Positions 32,909 through 41,767 of a stretch of 64,000 bases of DNA are shown here, piece by piece. The first letter of the stretch is position 1. Each line of letters opens with the position of its first letter. The notes beneath the pieces are model-generated. The model was not told the origin of the DNA and ran no database searches. It saw only the letters and a list, made by a program, of their open reading frames with translations. The position numbers and the translations under genes were made by a program. The stretch is from CAVSMC01 sp963798655 (GTDB lineage: Bacteria > Pseudomonadota > Gammaproteobacteria > Burkholderiales > Casimicrobiaceae): positions 186,001-250,000 of the forward strand of contig CAWCUH010000012.1 in assembly GCA_963798655.1 (NCBI GenBank). Reading direction: 5' to 3'.

Positions 32909-34864
32909 ATGGCGACGAAGGTCGCACTGCGCCGCGCGATGGCGACGTTGATCGCGTCGATCGCGCTCGGATGCGCATCGCCCGCAGCCACGGCGGGCGG
33001 CTCGTCGCTGCACTTCTTCGGAACCGGCTACGGCGACGTCGATCGGGTGAAGATCCGCATCGACGATCCCGCGAACGCGATGCCGGGTCCGGCCGCCGAC
33101 GTCGGCGCCAGCGACTTCACGTTCGAGCTCTGGATCAAGGCGACGACGCAGAACGACGCGCCGGCCGCAGCCTGTGGCGCGACGCGCGCGTGGCGCGGCG
33201 GCAACGTCGTCGTCGATCGCGATCGGCTCAATGCCGACCGCGGCTACGGCATCGCGATCGCCGGCGGCAGCATCGTGTTCGGCGTGAGCGGCGCCGGCAC
33301 CGGCGACTACACGCTGTGCGCGACGACGCCGGTGACCGACGGCGCTTGGCATCACGTCGCCGTCGAGCGGCGGCGCAGCGACGGTCACCTGTGGATCTTC
33401 GTCGACGGCACGCTCGACGCGCAGGCCGACGGCCCGGACGGCGACGTCTCGTATCCCGACAATGCGGCCGCGGTGCCGTGCAACGAGATCTGCACCGAAC
33501 GCGAGCCGTACCTCGTTCTCGGCGGCGCGAAGTTCGACGTCGGCGGCGCGCTCGCCCGCTCGTTCAGCGGCTGGATCGACGAGCTTCGCATCTCGACGAA
33601 GCTGCGCTACACGGCGAACTTCCCCCGTCCGCGCGCGCCGTTCGTCGCCGACTTCTTCACGGCGGCGCTCTACCATTGCGACGAAGGATTCGGCACGGCG
33701 CTGCGCGACGTCGCGACGTGGTTCGGCGGCCGCGCGCACGGAACGCTCAGGCGCGGCGGCTTCGGCAACGGCCCGCAATGGGCGCCCGACTCGCCGTTCA
33801 ACGTCGGCGCGCTCGCGACGAACGCGACGATCGCGCTGGTGCCGGTCGTGAGCGGCCTGTCGAGCCCGATCGAGATCGGCAACGCGAACGACGGCTCGGG
33901 GCGGCTCTACGTCGTGCAGCAAGCCGGCACGATCCGCATCGTGAAGAACGGCGTGCTGCTGCCGACGCCGTTCCTCAATATCGCGGCGAAGATCTCGAGC
34001 GGCGGCGAGCGCGGCTTGCTCGGCCTCGCGTTTCACCCGAACTATCGCGTGAACGGCCGCTACTTCGTCTACTACACGCGCAGCGGCGACGGCGCGCTCG
34101 TCATCGAGCGCTATCAGCGCGCCGCCGACAACGTCGAGCGCACCGATCCCGATCCGGCGAGCGTGCACACGCTGATCACGATCCCGCATCCGGGACAGTC
34201 GAACCACAACGGCGGCAAGCTCGCGTTCGGGCCCGACGGCTTTCTCTATGCGGGCATCGGCGACGGCGGCTCGGGCAACGATCCGCCAAACAACTCGCAG
34301 ACGCTCGGCGTTCGGCTCGGCAAGATGCTGCGCCTCGACGTCGATCGCGACGTCGCGCCGTGGTACGTCGTTCCGCCGTCCAATCCGTTCTCGATGCAGA
34401 CGTGCGACGGTGCCGGCAGCGGGATCTGTCCGGAGATCTGGGCGTACGGCTTGCGCAATCCGTGGCGCTTCTCGTTCGATCGCGTCACCGGCGATCAATT
34501 CATCGGCGATGTCGGCCAGGGCGCGCGCGAGGAGATCGACTGGCAGCCGGCCGGAACGCCGGGCGGGCGCAACTACGGCTGGCGCGTGATCGAAGGGACG
34601 TTATGCACCGGCCTCGGACCCGCCGCGTGCCCGATCAACGATCCGAACGGGCAGTACTTCGGACCGATCCTCGAGTACGCGCACGACAGCGTCGGCGGCA
34701 TCTCCGTGACCGGCGGCTATCGTTATCGCGGCGACAAGGTGCCCGTGCTCGTCGCCGCTTACCTCTACGGCGACTACGGCAGCCAGCGGATCTGGGCGGC
34801 GACGCTCGCCAGCGCGACCGCCGCGTGGACGACGCTCGAGATCGCCACCGCGCCTCGGCGCTGA
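32909..34864 (+). CDS. Exported LamG + PQQ-type sugar dehydrogenase protein (5' part, frameshifted)
   Basis: The ATG at 32909 (GGAG nine bases before it) opens a 651-residue frame. A signal sequence with possible lipobox (ATLIASIALGCAS) is followed by a LamG/concanavalin-like domain at about residues 30-240 (FTFELWIKATTQ, GAWHHVAVERR, GWIDELRIS). A beta-propeller of the glucose/sorbosone dehydrogenase type spans about 270-640: RGLLGLAFHPNY, HNGGKLAFGPDG, YGLRNPWRFSFD, REEIDWQPAG. Such propellers use pyrroloquinoline quinone in the periplasm. The frame ends at TGA 34862-34864 before the last propeller strands, and the missing part continues in another frame. A single lost base near 34850-34857 explains this. 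Substrate unknown. Confidence 0.82.
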   Translation: MATKVALRRAMATLIASIALGCASPAATAGGSSLHFFGTGYGDVDRVKIRIDDPANAMPGPAADVGASDFTFELWIKATTQNDAPAAACGATRAWRGGNVVVDRDRLNADRGYGIAIAGGSIVFGVSGAGTGDYTLCATTPVTDGAWHHVAVERRRSDGHLWIFVDGTLDAQADGPDGDVSYPDNAAAVPCNEICTEREPYLVLGGAKFDVGGALARSFSGWIDELRISTKLRYTANFPRPRAPFVADFFTAALYHCDEGFGTALRDVATWFGGRAHGTLRRGGFGNGPQWAPDSPFNVGALATNATIALVPVVSGLSSPIEIGNANDGSGRLYVVQQAGTIRIVKNGVLLPTPFLNIAAKISSGGERGLLGLAFHPNYRVNGRYFVYYTRSGDGALVIERYQRAADNVERTDPDPASVHTLITIPHPGQSNHNGGKLAFGPDGFLYAGIGDGGSGNDPPNNSQTLGVRLGKMLRLDVDRDVAPWYVVPPSNPFSMQTCDGAGSGICPEIWAYGLRNPWRFSFDRVTGDQFIGDVGQGAREEIDWQPAGTPGGRNYGWRVIEGTLCTGLGPAACPINDPNGQYFGPILEYAHDSVGGISVTGGYRYRGDKVPVLVAAYLYGDYGSQRIWAATLASATAAWTTLEIATAPRR

Positions 34865-35781
34865 CGGCGTTCGGCGAGGACGAGGACGGCGAGCTCTACG
34901 TGGCCGGGTACGGCAACGGCACGCTCTACCGCATCGCGCCGCGCGATACCGATGGCGACGGGCTGCCGGACTGGTGGGAGACGGCGTACTTCGCCAGCGC
35001 GACGGCGGCGCTCGCCGGCGGCGACGCCGACAACGACGGCGCGACGAACCTCGCCGAATTCCAGAACGGCACCGACCCGCTGTGGAGCGCGAGCACGCCG
35101 ACGTCACCGGCGACGCTGCCGGTGCTCGCCGTGTACCGGCCCTCGACGAACCGTTTCCTGATCGACGTCGACGGCGATCGCGTGCCCGACCAGCAAATTG
35201 CGTTCGGCCTCGCGAACGACGTGCCGCTCGTCGGGCGCATCGACACCGATCGGCGCTACGACCTCGTCGTCTGGCGCAACGGCAACTGGCTCGTCGACGT
35301 CGACCGCGACGGAGCGGTCGACACGACCTTCATCCTTGGCGCCGCCGGCGACAAGCCACTGCTCGCCGACTTCAACGGCGACGGCCGCGACGACCTCGTC
35401 GTGTGGCGCGAGAGCATCGGCACCTGGTACATCGACACCCATCGCGACGGCGTGCCCGACACGACGATCGCGTTCGGCGTTTCGGGCGACACCCCGCTCG
35501 CGGGCGACGTCGACGGCGACGGCATCGCCGACCTGGTGCTGTTCAGGAACGGCATCTGGTACGTCGACACCAATCGGGATGGCACGGCCGACATCACCGT
35601 TGCGTTCGGGCTGCCCGGCGACACGGCGCTGCTGTTCGATTACGACGGCGACGGTCGCGCCGACTTCGTCGTCGTGAGGAACGGCGTCTGGTACGTCAGC
35701 ACGCTGCGCGACGGCAACGCGCAGGCCATCTTCGGCTACGGCGCTGCGACGGACATTCCGCTCGGCTGGCGCGACCGCTGA
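34855..35781 (+). pseudogene. 3' continuation of the sugar-dehydrogenase gene: TSP3-like and FG-GAP repeats
   Basis: In the next frame the protein resumes as SALTAFGEDEDGELYVAGYG, the expected final blade of the propeller. It runs on as a calcium-binding thrombospondin-3-like segment (DTDGDGLPDWWETAYF, GGDADNDGATNLAEF) and then about five FG-GAP/VCBS-type repeats of around 45 residues (DFNGDGRDDLVVWR, DVDGDGIADLVLFRNG, DYDGDGRADFVVVRNG). It ends at TGA 35781. Domain order suggests a surface-attached or adhesive dehydrogenase. Whether the break is real, an assembly error or a programmed shift cannot be told from one sequence. It converges with the sulfatase gene. Confidence 0.72.
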
Positions 35782-35795
35782 CGCAGCAGTACCCC

Positions 35796-37355
35796 TCACC
35801 AGATGCCGATGTGAATGCCGTGCCGCCGATGCGCGTCGGTGCGCGCCTGCACGGTCGCGTCGTCGACCGTCGTGCGCCGCTTCAACGTGGCGAGCCAGTC
35901 GAGCAGCCGCTCGTGCAGCCGCTGTCGTTCGCGCTCGTAGCGCGCGTCGGCGCCGCGATCGACGAGCTCGAGCGGATCGGCGCCGACGTCGAAGAGCTGC
36001 GGCCGAAAGCCCTGCCAGTGCACGTACTTCCATTGCGCCGTGCGCACCATCCACGCGCGGCACGATTGCACGTCGCGGCCGAGCACGATGCGTGCGTGCC
36101 GGAACGCGTAGTCGAGCTCCGCGAACACCGCGTCGCGCGCTGAAGCGTGCTCGTCGCGCGTGTGCGCGAGCAGCGATCGGCCTTCGACGCGATGGCGTGC
36201 GGGGTCCAGCGCGAGCGCCTGCTGCACCGTCGGCACGACGTCGATGCCTTCGACCATCGCCTCGATCGCCCGGCCGCGCGTCGCGTCGGCGCGCGTGTCG
36301 GGGTCGAAGACGATCAGCGGAATGCGCACGATCTCGTCGTAGAGGAGCTCCTTCTCGCCGAGCCCGCGGTCGCCCGCGAACTCGCCGTGGTCGGACGTGA
36401 ATACGATCAGCGTGTCGTCGAAGCGTCCCTGCGCTTCGAGCGCCGCGAACAGCCGTCCGAGATGATCGTCAACCTGTGCGACGAGCCCCATGTACGCCGG
36501 CCGCACGTGGCGCGCGACGTTCTCCTGCGCGAACGTGCGGCACTCGTCGTGCTCGCGATACGCGCGCACCACCGGATGCTCTTCGGCCGTGCCGTCCTGC
36601 GGCCCGTGCACGATCGGGCCGACGTCGGCGCCGCGATAGCGCGCGTGGTACGGCGCCGGCGCCACGTACGGCCAGTGCGGCTTCACGTACGACAGATGCA
36701 GCATCCACGGCTGTTCGCCCTGGCGCGCGATCCAGTCGAGCGCGACGTCGGTCATGTACGCCGTCTCCGAGTGCGCTTCGGCGACGCGCGCCGGCAGATG
36801 CGCGTTGCGAAGCTGCCATCCGGACAGCGCGCGGCCGCCGTCGTCGTGCGCGATGACGTAATCGGTCCATGGATCGTCGCTCGAGTAGCCGCGCGCGCGC
36901 AGCCAATCGGCGTAATTCGATTCGCCGCCGGGCGGCGTGTGACCGTCGTGGCGATCGACGAGGACGAAGCCGCCCTCGCGCAGCAGCGCGCCTCGCTCGG
37001 ACTGCGCTTCGATGCCGAAGCGCGCGAGCGCCTCGTCGTCGGGCAGCACGTGCGTCTTGCCGGCGAGCGTCGCCTGCCTGCCGGCGGCGCGAAGGTAATC
37101 ACCGAGCGTGTGCTCGGCCAGCGACAGCGGCACGCGGTTCCACGTCGCGCCGTGCGAAGAAACGTAGCGCCCGGTGTACATCGACATCCGTGACGGGCCG
37201 CAGACGCCGGATTGCGCGTACGCACTGTCGAAGCGCACGCCGCGCGCGGCGAGCGCGTCGAGCGACGGCGTTTGCACACGGCCGCCGTAGCACGACAGAT
37301 GATCGCGGCGCAGCTGGTCACACATGACGAACAGCACGTTACGTATGGCGGCCAT
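35796..37355 (-). CDS. Sulfatase-family hydrolase (phosphonate monoester hydrolase-like)
   Basis: A 519-residue member of the alkaline phosphatase superfamily. The start MAAIRNVLFVMCDQLRRDHLS carries the metal-binding Asp. The sequence SGVCGPSRMSMYTGRY places Cys 52 in the C-x-P-S-R motif that is converted to formylglycine. ASYVKPHWPY-like LSYVKPHWPY and VFTSDHGEFAGDRGLGEKELLY give the remaining metal and catalytic residues. No signal peptide is present, so a cytoplasmic enzyme is likely, as for phosphonate monoester and choline-type hydrolases rather than polysaccharide sulfatases. Maturation needs a formylglycine-generating system, not seen in this window. Substrate is open. Confidence 0.87.
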   Translation of the reverse strand: MAAIRNVLFVMCDQLRRDHLSCYGGRVQTPSLDALAARGVRFDSAYAQSGVCGPSRMSMYTGRYVSSHGATWNRVPLSLAEHTLGDYLRAAGRQATLAGKTHVLPDDEALARFGIEAQSERGALLREGGFVLVDRHDGHTPPGGESNYADWLRARGYSSDDPWTDYVIAHDDGGRALSGWQLRNAHLPARVAEAHSETAYMTDVALDWIARQGEQPWMLHLSYVKPHWPYVAPAPYHARYRGADVGPIVHGPQDGTAEEHPVVRAYREHDECRTFAQENVARHVRPAYMGLVAQVDDHLGRLFAALEAQGRFDDTLIVFTSDHGEFAGDRGLGEKELLYDEIVRIPLIVFDPDTRADATRGRAIEAMVEGIDVVPTVQQALALDPARHRVEGRSLLAHTRDEHASARDAVFAELDYAFRHARIVLGRDVQSCRAWMVRTAQWKYVHWQGFRPQLFDVGADPLELVDRGADARYERERQRLHERLLDWLATLKRRTTVDDATVQARTDAHRRHGIHIGIW

Positions 37356-37521
37356 GTCGGGACGGCGATTGTTGCGAAGCGAGCCGACGTGGACGGGTCG
37401 GCGGACCGCAGGCGATGCATCGACGAGCGCGGCCGCTCGCCGGTGCGGCCGCTTTTGTTTTACGCGATAATGCCGTCTTTGCGATGCGCGGGCAACGCGT
37501 GCCGCGCGGCGCGGGCGAATC

Positions 37522-37608
37522 GCCGGGATGACGGAACTGGTAGACGTAGCGGACTCAAAATCCGCCGGTGGCAACACCGTGAGGGTTCGACTCCCTCTCC
37601 CGGCACCA
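37522..37608 (+). tRNA. tRNA-Leu (anticodon CAA)
   Basis: An 87-base tRNA with the CCA end encoded. Acceptor arms are GCCGGGA (37522-37528) and TCCCGGC (37598-37604). The anticodon stem is GCGGA/TCCGC with loop CTCAAAA, giving anticodon CAA for UUG codons. A long variable arm (CGGTGGCAACACCG) marks the Leu type. The T arm contains GGTTCGACTCC. No tandem copy or integrase is adjacent. Confidence 0.97.
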
Positions 37609-37700
37609 GAAAAGACAACTCAATTCGATATGCGCCATCGATAGGCAGCAAGATCTGCGATTGGCACGTCTCCGCACCTGTCGAGCCCACTCGAACGCTC

Positions 37701-40388
37701 TTAGTGGCAGGCTGTGCCGACCGGCGCGAATACCATCGACCTGATCGCCTTCGACCCGGTCGCCGACCCGATGCGGTAGGTCCACGTTGCAGACCCACCG
37801 TCAGCGAACGTCAGTGTCGCAGTGCCGACCGTGGTCAGCGAAACGCGTGACGCGTCGAACGAACCCCCGAACGGCGGTCCGCTGGCGCGGATCAGCGAGC
37901 CGTCGAAAACGGTCGATGACGTGCGGTTGAGAAGCGCCGCGAACCACGTGGGCGATCCGTCGATATCGTAGGCGTACCAGGTCGCGTAGATGCGGTCGCC
38001 TTCATGCGCGACGTTGATGCCCCAGCCGTCCTGGGTCATCCCGCCCCACCAGAGGCCCTGATAGTTGGTCGTCGCGTCGATGTCGGACTGCGACGCGTAC
38101 GCGCAGACTGCCGCCGGTCCGCCGAGCGGATATTTCGACAGCGGCACCGTGCGTGACACGCTCTTCGCGGAGTATGCGAACGTCGCCGTGTTGTCGTCGG
38201 CGAAGGTGAGGGTACCGCTTCCAACGACCGCTGCGCGCTTCGCCGCCGCGTCGTAGGGCGCCGCGGTGTATGGCGAGCCGTGCACTTCGATGACATCGCC
38301 GGTGAACGTGTTGTCCGACTTCCTCGTCGCGAGCATCGCGAGCCACGAGGGGCGACCCGCTTCGTCGTACGTGTACCAGGTAAGGTAAATCAGATCGCCT
38401 TGCTGCGCGAGGTTCACGCCCCAGCCGCTCTCCGAAGGGTTCCACCACAGACCTTGGTAATTTGCGATGTCGAACCGCGTGACGCCTTGAGCGCCCGCGG
38501 CGTATAGCGCTGTATACGGTGGCGGCGCGATGCGCGCCGCCTGCGCCGCGAGCGAAAGCAGTGTGGAGCGTGCGGCGATGTTCGTCCACGACGCGGCGCG
38601 ATCGCGGGAGATCGCGAGTTCGCCGCCGCGACCGACGGCGTACATCGTCGGCACATCGCGGCCATCGATGACGAGGTCGAATCCGACGTCGGCAAAGTCC
38701 GGCGCAGCGCGCTGGGTCCAGTGTTCGCCGTAGTCGACCGACATCCATACCGTCGTACCGGAAACCGCATACCAACGGGCAGCCTCGGCAGGATCGGGAA
38801 CGAGCAGCGAGGCTCCGAACGTCGGCAGCAGTTGCCAATGCTGCGCGCCGTCGCGACTGAGGTAGAGGCCGTCGATCGTGCCGGCGATCAGCGTATCGGT
38901 CCCCACGGGACTGACGAAGAAGCGATCGATCGGATGGCTGATGCCAGCGTCGGCCTTCGTCCATGTCGCGCCCCCGTCGACGCTCTTTGCAATGCCTTGC
39001 GGCGTCCACCAGCACGTGTCGAACCCGGGGACGCAGACCTCGCGAGCCCCATAGACGACGCCGGGCTGTGGTCCGACCGGGACGACATAGCCCACGATGT
39101 CGTTCGCGCTCGTCGAAGCATGCGGCGCTACCTGGTTCCACGTCACCCCGCCGTCGTCGCTCGCCTGGATTTCGGCGAAGTGCACCGAAAACAGGGACCG
39201 CGGGTCGCTGATGTTCGGCCCAAGCGCTACCGAGGTCGCGCCGTTTACGCTGTATGGCAGCCATGTTCGTCCGCCGTCAGTGCTCTGCAGCGGACTCGCG
39301 TAAGTCGGCGGCAATGCGCCGAACGTCGAGAGGACGAGGCGCGCACCGACGCGCGGCTCGACACGGTTGATCGGGTGCGCATAGAGTCCGGCGTTGCGCG
39401 ACGCCCAGCCATTGCTCGCCGCGTCGTACGTATAGGCGCCGTCGGCTGTCGCCGACCATAGGTCGCCCAGAGGCCCGATCTTGAATTCGGTCAGGCGCGA
39501 CGAAAGCGGCGGCAGCGCGGCCCACGAGGCACCGGCGTTGCGAGATTCGTAGACCGTCGATTCGAGGGCGGCAACCACCCGTTGCGGGTTCGTTGCGTCG
39601 AACGCGAGCGGCGAGTTCCGATCCGCCGGATAAGGCGTCGTCTGCCACGTCACGCCGGCATCGACGGATCGGAACAGGCCGCAGTCGGTGCTCGCGAGGA
39701 AGCGGCCGGCGTTATCCATGGCGAACGTGCGCTGGTAGCAGGGATCCGTCGCGCGAGGCGGAACGATCGTCGAGACCGTTATCCAGGTCGCGCCATCGTC
39801 AACGCTCTTGTAGAACTTCGTTGTTGCATAGTCGCCTGGCTCGATTTCGGTCCCGACAGCCGTCAGCCGGCCGCCGCGGAAGCGGTCGAACGCGATCAAC
39901 CGATAGGTCGAGGCCTGCGGCCATGTGAGCCAGCTCGCGCCGTCGTCCAACGTCATCGAGACCGACAACCCGGTTCCGACGTAGGCGCGCGACGGAAGCA
40001 GCGCGGAATCGAAAATCAGGGAGCCGTCGAGCAAGTTGGGAGTAAACGGCGTCCACGTGTTAGCCGAGTCGCGGCTACGGAGGATCGGCCCTCCGCAGTG
40101 CAGGAAGAGGTCGCCGTTGTCGCGCGTTTGCAGCGCCGCGCCGTAGGGTTGCGCGCAGTTCGACGGCGCAGCGATTTCGGTCCACACGCCGCCTTCGAAT
40201 CGGAACATGCGGAGCGGGTTGCCGGCCGAGATCGCGTACGCCTTCGAGTCGGGTGCAACGGCGATCGACGAGATGTAACCGCCGGCTGGTCCCAGCATCT
40301 TCCACTGCGCGGTCGCCTCACACGGCACGAGAAGCGCGACGAAGATCGCAGCAACGACGAGGTCAACAAGCCGATAGGAAAGGCGCAT
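37701..40388 (-). CDS. Exported BNR/sortilin-like beta-propeller protein with two C-terminal GLWW repeats
   Basis: An 895-residue secreted protein. Signal peptide MRLSYRLVDLVVAAIFVALL ending CEATAQ. Residues about 25-680 consist of repeating propeller blades with Asp-box motifs (SVDDGATWITV, SVDAGVTWQTT, STDGGRTWLPY, SDDGGVTWNQV, SVDGGATWTKA, SRDGAQHWQLL). The last 200 or so residues contain two copies of a domain beginning NYQGLWWNPSESGWGVNLAQ and NYQGLWWGGMTQDGWGINVA, each about 100 residues, with TLTFADDNTATF-type strands. Related GLWW repeats occur in other secreted betaproteobacterial proteins but have no assigned function. An extracellular binding role, for instance to glycans, is plausible. 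Codon use resembles neighbours. It faces tRNA-Leu. Confidence 0.85.
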   Translation of the reverse strand: MRLSYRLVDLVVAAIFVALLVPCEATAQWKMLGPAGGYISSIAVAPDSKAYAISAGNPLRMFRFEGGVWTEIAAPSNCAQPYGAALQTRDNGDLFLHCGGPILRSRDSANTWTPFTPNLLDGSLIFDSALLPSRAYVGTGLSVSMTLDDGASWLTWPQASTYRLIAFDRFRGGRLTAVGTEIEPGDYATTKFYKSVDDGATWITVSTIVPPRATDPCYQRTFAMDNAGRFLASTDCGLFRSVDAGVTWQTTPYPADRNSPLAFDATNPQRVVAALESTVYESRNAGASWAALPPLSSRLTEFKIGPLGDLWSATADGAYTYDAASNGWASRNAGLYAHPINRVEPRVGARLVLSTFGALPPTYASPLQSTDGGRTWLPYSVNGATSVALGPNISDPRSLFSVHFAEIQASDDGGVTWNQVAPHASTSANDIVGYVVPVGPQPGVVYGAREVCVPGFDTCWWTPQGIAKSVDGGATWTKADAGISHPIDRFFVSPVGTDTLIAGTIDGLYLSRDGAQHWQLLPTFGASLLVPDPAEAARWYAVSGTTVWMSVDYGEHWTQRAAPDFADVGFDLVIDGRDVPTMYAVGRGGELAISRDRAASWTNIAARSTLLSLAAQAARIAPPPYTALYAAGAQGVTRFDIANYQGLWWNPSESGWGVNLAQQGDLIYLTWYTYDEAGRPSWLAMLATRKSDNTFTGDVIEVHGSPYTAAPYDAAAKRAAVVGSGTLTFADDNTATFAYSAKSVSRTVPLSKYPLGGPAAVCAYASQSDIDATTNYQGLWWGGMTQDGWGINVAHEGDRIYATWYAYDIDGSPTWFAALLNRTSSTVFDGSLIRASGPPFGGSFDASRVSLTTVGTATLTFADGGSATWTYRIGSATGSKAIRSMVFAPVGTACH

Positions 40389-40486
40389 TGATGAAATTGC
40401 GGTTGGATTGTTCCTAACGCAGCAACCCTTCGAGGCGCATCCGGGCTCCGCGGGCTGCACGACATGTCGCCGGGGCATGCTGACGG

Positions 40487-40930
40487 TTACAACTGCGGTG
40501 CCACGGCGCAAAGCGCGACCGAATCCGGCCCGTAGCCCTCGGCAATGTGGCCTCTCGCCAGCATCTGCACCTTTATCGCTGGATCGGTCGTGTACCGATG
40601 ATTGCTGTCCACACGCGCGTTCCAGAGCCGATAGACGGAAATCCAACCGGAGTGACAGGCTCCCGTCGCTACGTCAGGCATGTACACCTCGAACGCGTCG
40701 GCCAGTTCGAGGAACCACTGCGCGGAAAGACGGCCGACGAGCAGTTCGAACGTCTCGGCCAAGTCACCGGTGAAGAAGTGCGAGTTCGGTCCGACACCCG
40801 GTCTGCCATAGAAACGGTGAATGACGCGAAGCGCGTCGTTCGTCTCGCCGCGATGCGATTGCGCAAGGCCGCGACGGTAAAGTGCCCAAGCGCCGGCGGT
40901 GGCGATTGCGGTCGGGGGCGTGCGCGCCAT
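40487..40930 (-). CDS. Short protein or fragment with HFYT/HRYT repeat domain
   Basis: A 147-residue frame from ATG 40930. Its first 35 residues are low in features. The rest, RFYGRPGVGPNSHFFT and VYRLWNARVDSNHRYTTDPA ending ARGHIAEGYGPDSVALCAV, is a pair of repeats of the type found at the C-termini of long secreted proteases and adhesins in Burkholderiales. On its own it lacks a signal peptide and a catalytic part, so it is probably the surviving end of a larger gene, with the ATG fortuitous. It lies 98 bases from the start of the BNR gene on the same strand. Family memory only; no name assigned. Confidence 0.6.
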   Translation of the reverse strand: MARTPPTAIATAGAWALYRRGLAQSHRGETNDALRVIHRFYGRPGVGPNSHFFTGDLAETFELLVGRLSAQWFLELADAFEVYMPDVATGACHSGWISVYRLWNARVDSNHRYTTDPAIKVQMLARGHIAEGYGPDSVALCAVAPQL

Positions 40931-41146
40931 GCCGGGCGATTCTACGGCAGCGCGCTTTGCAGCGGCGGCGCGCGCATCGCGGGTTCGATGAACGATCGTC
41001 GCGCGGTCGTTTGCGCCGGCGCGACGTGCTCGAGGCGGCCCGAACCTGCGCGAAACCCCGCCGCACGCGCGCTGCGCTGTCGAGTCGTCGGCCAGGTCGC
41101 GCTCTGCGCTGGCGTATGCTCGCGACACTCGCGCTGCGTCGTTTCG

Positions 41147-41767
41147 ATGGCCGACATCCCGCTCTTCGTGATCATCCTCGCCGTCTGGCTCTACTGGGGC
41201 CGCGTCGGCTCGATGGTGCTGCGCGCGCGACGTCGCTCGCGCGATCTCGCCGGCCTCGTCCCCGAGCAGTCGCGCGAGCGCGCGATGTGGCTCGTTTGGG
41301 TGCCGCTGGTCGCCGCCTGGATGGCGCTGCCGATCGTCGCCGCGGCGCACGCCGCCGGTCCGTTCGCCGTGCCCGCATTCGCCCGGGCGGAACCGGCGTA
41401 CGCGGCGCTGCGCTGGCTCGCCGCCGGCGGCGCCATCGTCGCCTTCGTGCTGACGCTTCGCTGTCACGCGCAGATGGGCCGCAGCTGGCGGATGGACGTT
41501 AGCGAAGCGCACAAGACAAGCCTCGTGACCGACGGCATCTACAGCCGTGTGCGCCATCCGATCTATGCGCTGCAGGTGCTGCTGATGCTGTGCACGGCTG
41601 TCGTGCTGCCGGCGCCGTGGATGATCGCGGTGGCGGCAGTGCACGTCGCGCTGGTCACGCTCAAGGCCGCGAACGAGGAGCGATTCCTGCTCGCGACGCA
41701 TGGCGCCACATACGCCGAATACAGCAAGCGCACCGGTCGCTTCGTACCGCGGCTGCGTGCGCGCTAG
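41147..41767 (+). CDS. Isoprenylcysteine carboxyl methyltransferase (ICMT)-like membrane protein
   Basis: A 206-residue inner-membrane protein with about five hydrophobic segments. The C-terminal half carries the ICMT/phospholipid methyltransferase signature: GIYSRVRHPIYALQVLLML (RHPxY), then ANEERFLLATHGATYAEYSKRTGRFVPR, with the conserved E, YxxY and RF-x-PR residues that bind S-adenosylmethionine. Bacterial members methylate unknown lipids or carboxylates. The ATG at 41147 begins MADIPLFVIILAVWLYWG. The following hydrolase gene starts inside its 3' end, so the methyltransferase appears to belong to the lipid cluster. Confidence 0.86.
   Translation: MADIPLFVIILAVWLYWGRVGSMVLRARRRSRDLAGLVPEQSRERAMWLVWVPLVAAWMALPIVAAAHAAGPFAVPAFARAEPAYAALRWLAAGGAIVAFVLTLRCHAQMGRSWRMDVSEAHKTSLVTDGIYSRVRHPIYALQVLLMLCTAVVLPAPWMIAVAAVHVALVTLKAANEERFLLATHGATYAEYSKRTGRFVPRLRAR

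Noticed and set aside
34855..35781. Tandem Asp/Gly-rich DNA repeats as a CRISPR or satellite array
   Set aside because: The periodicity is at protein level (FG-GAP repeats of about 45 residues); DNA units are not identical and there are no spacers.
37522..37720. Integration site of a mobile element at tRNA-Leu
   Set aside because: No integrase is nearby and no repeat of the tRNA 3' end was found in the following accessory genes.
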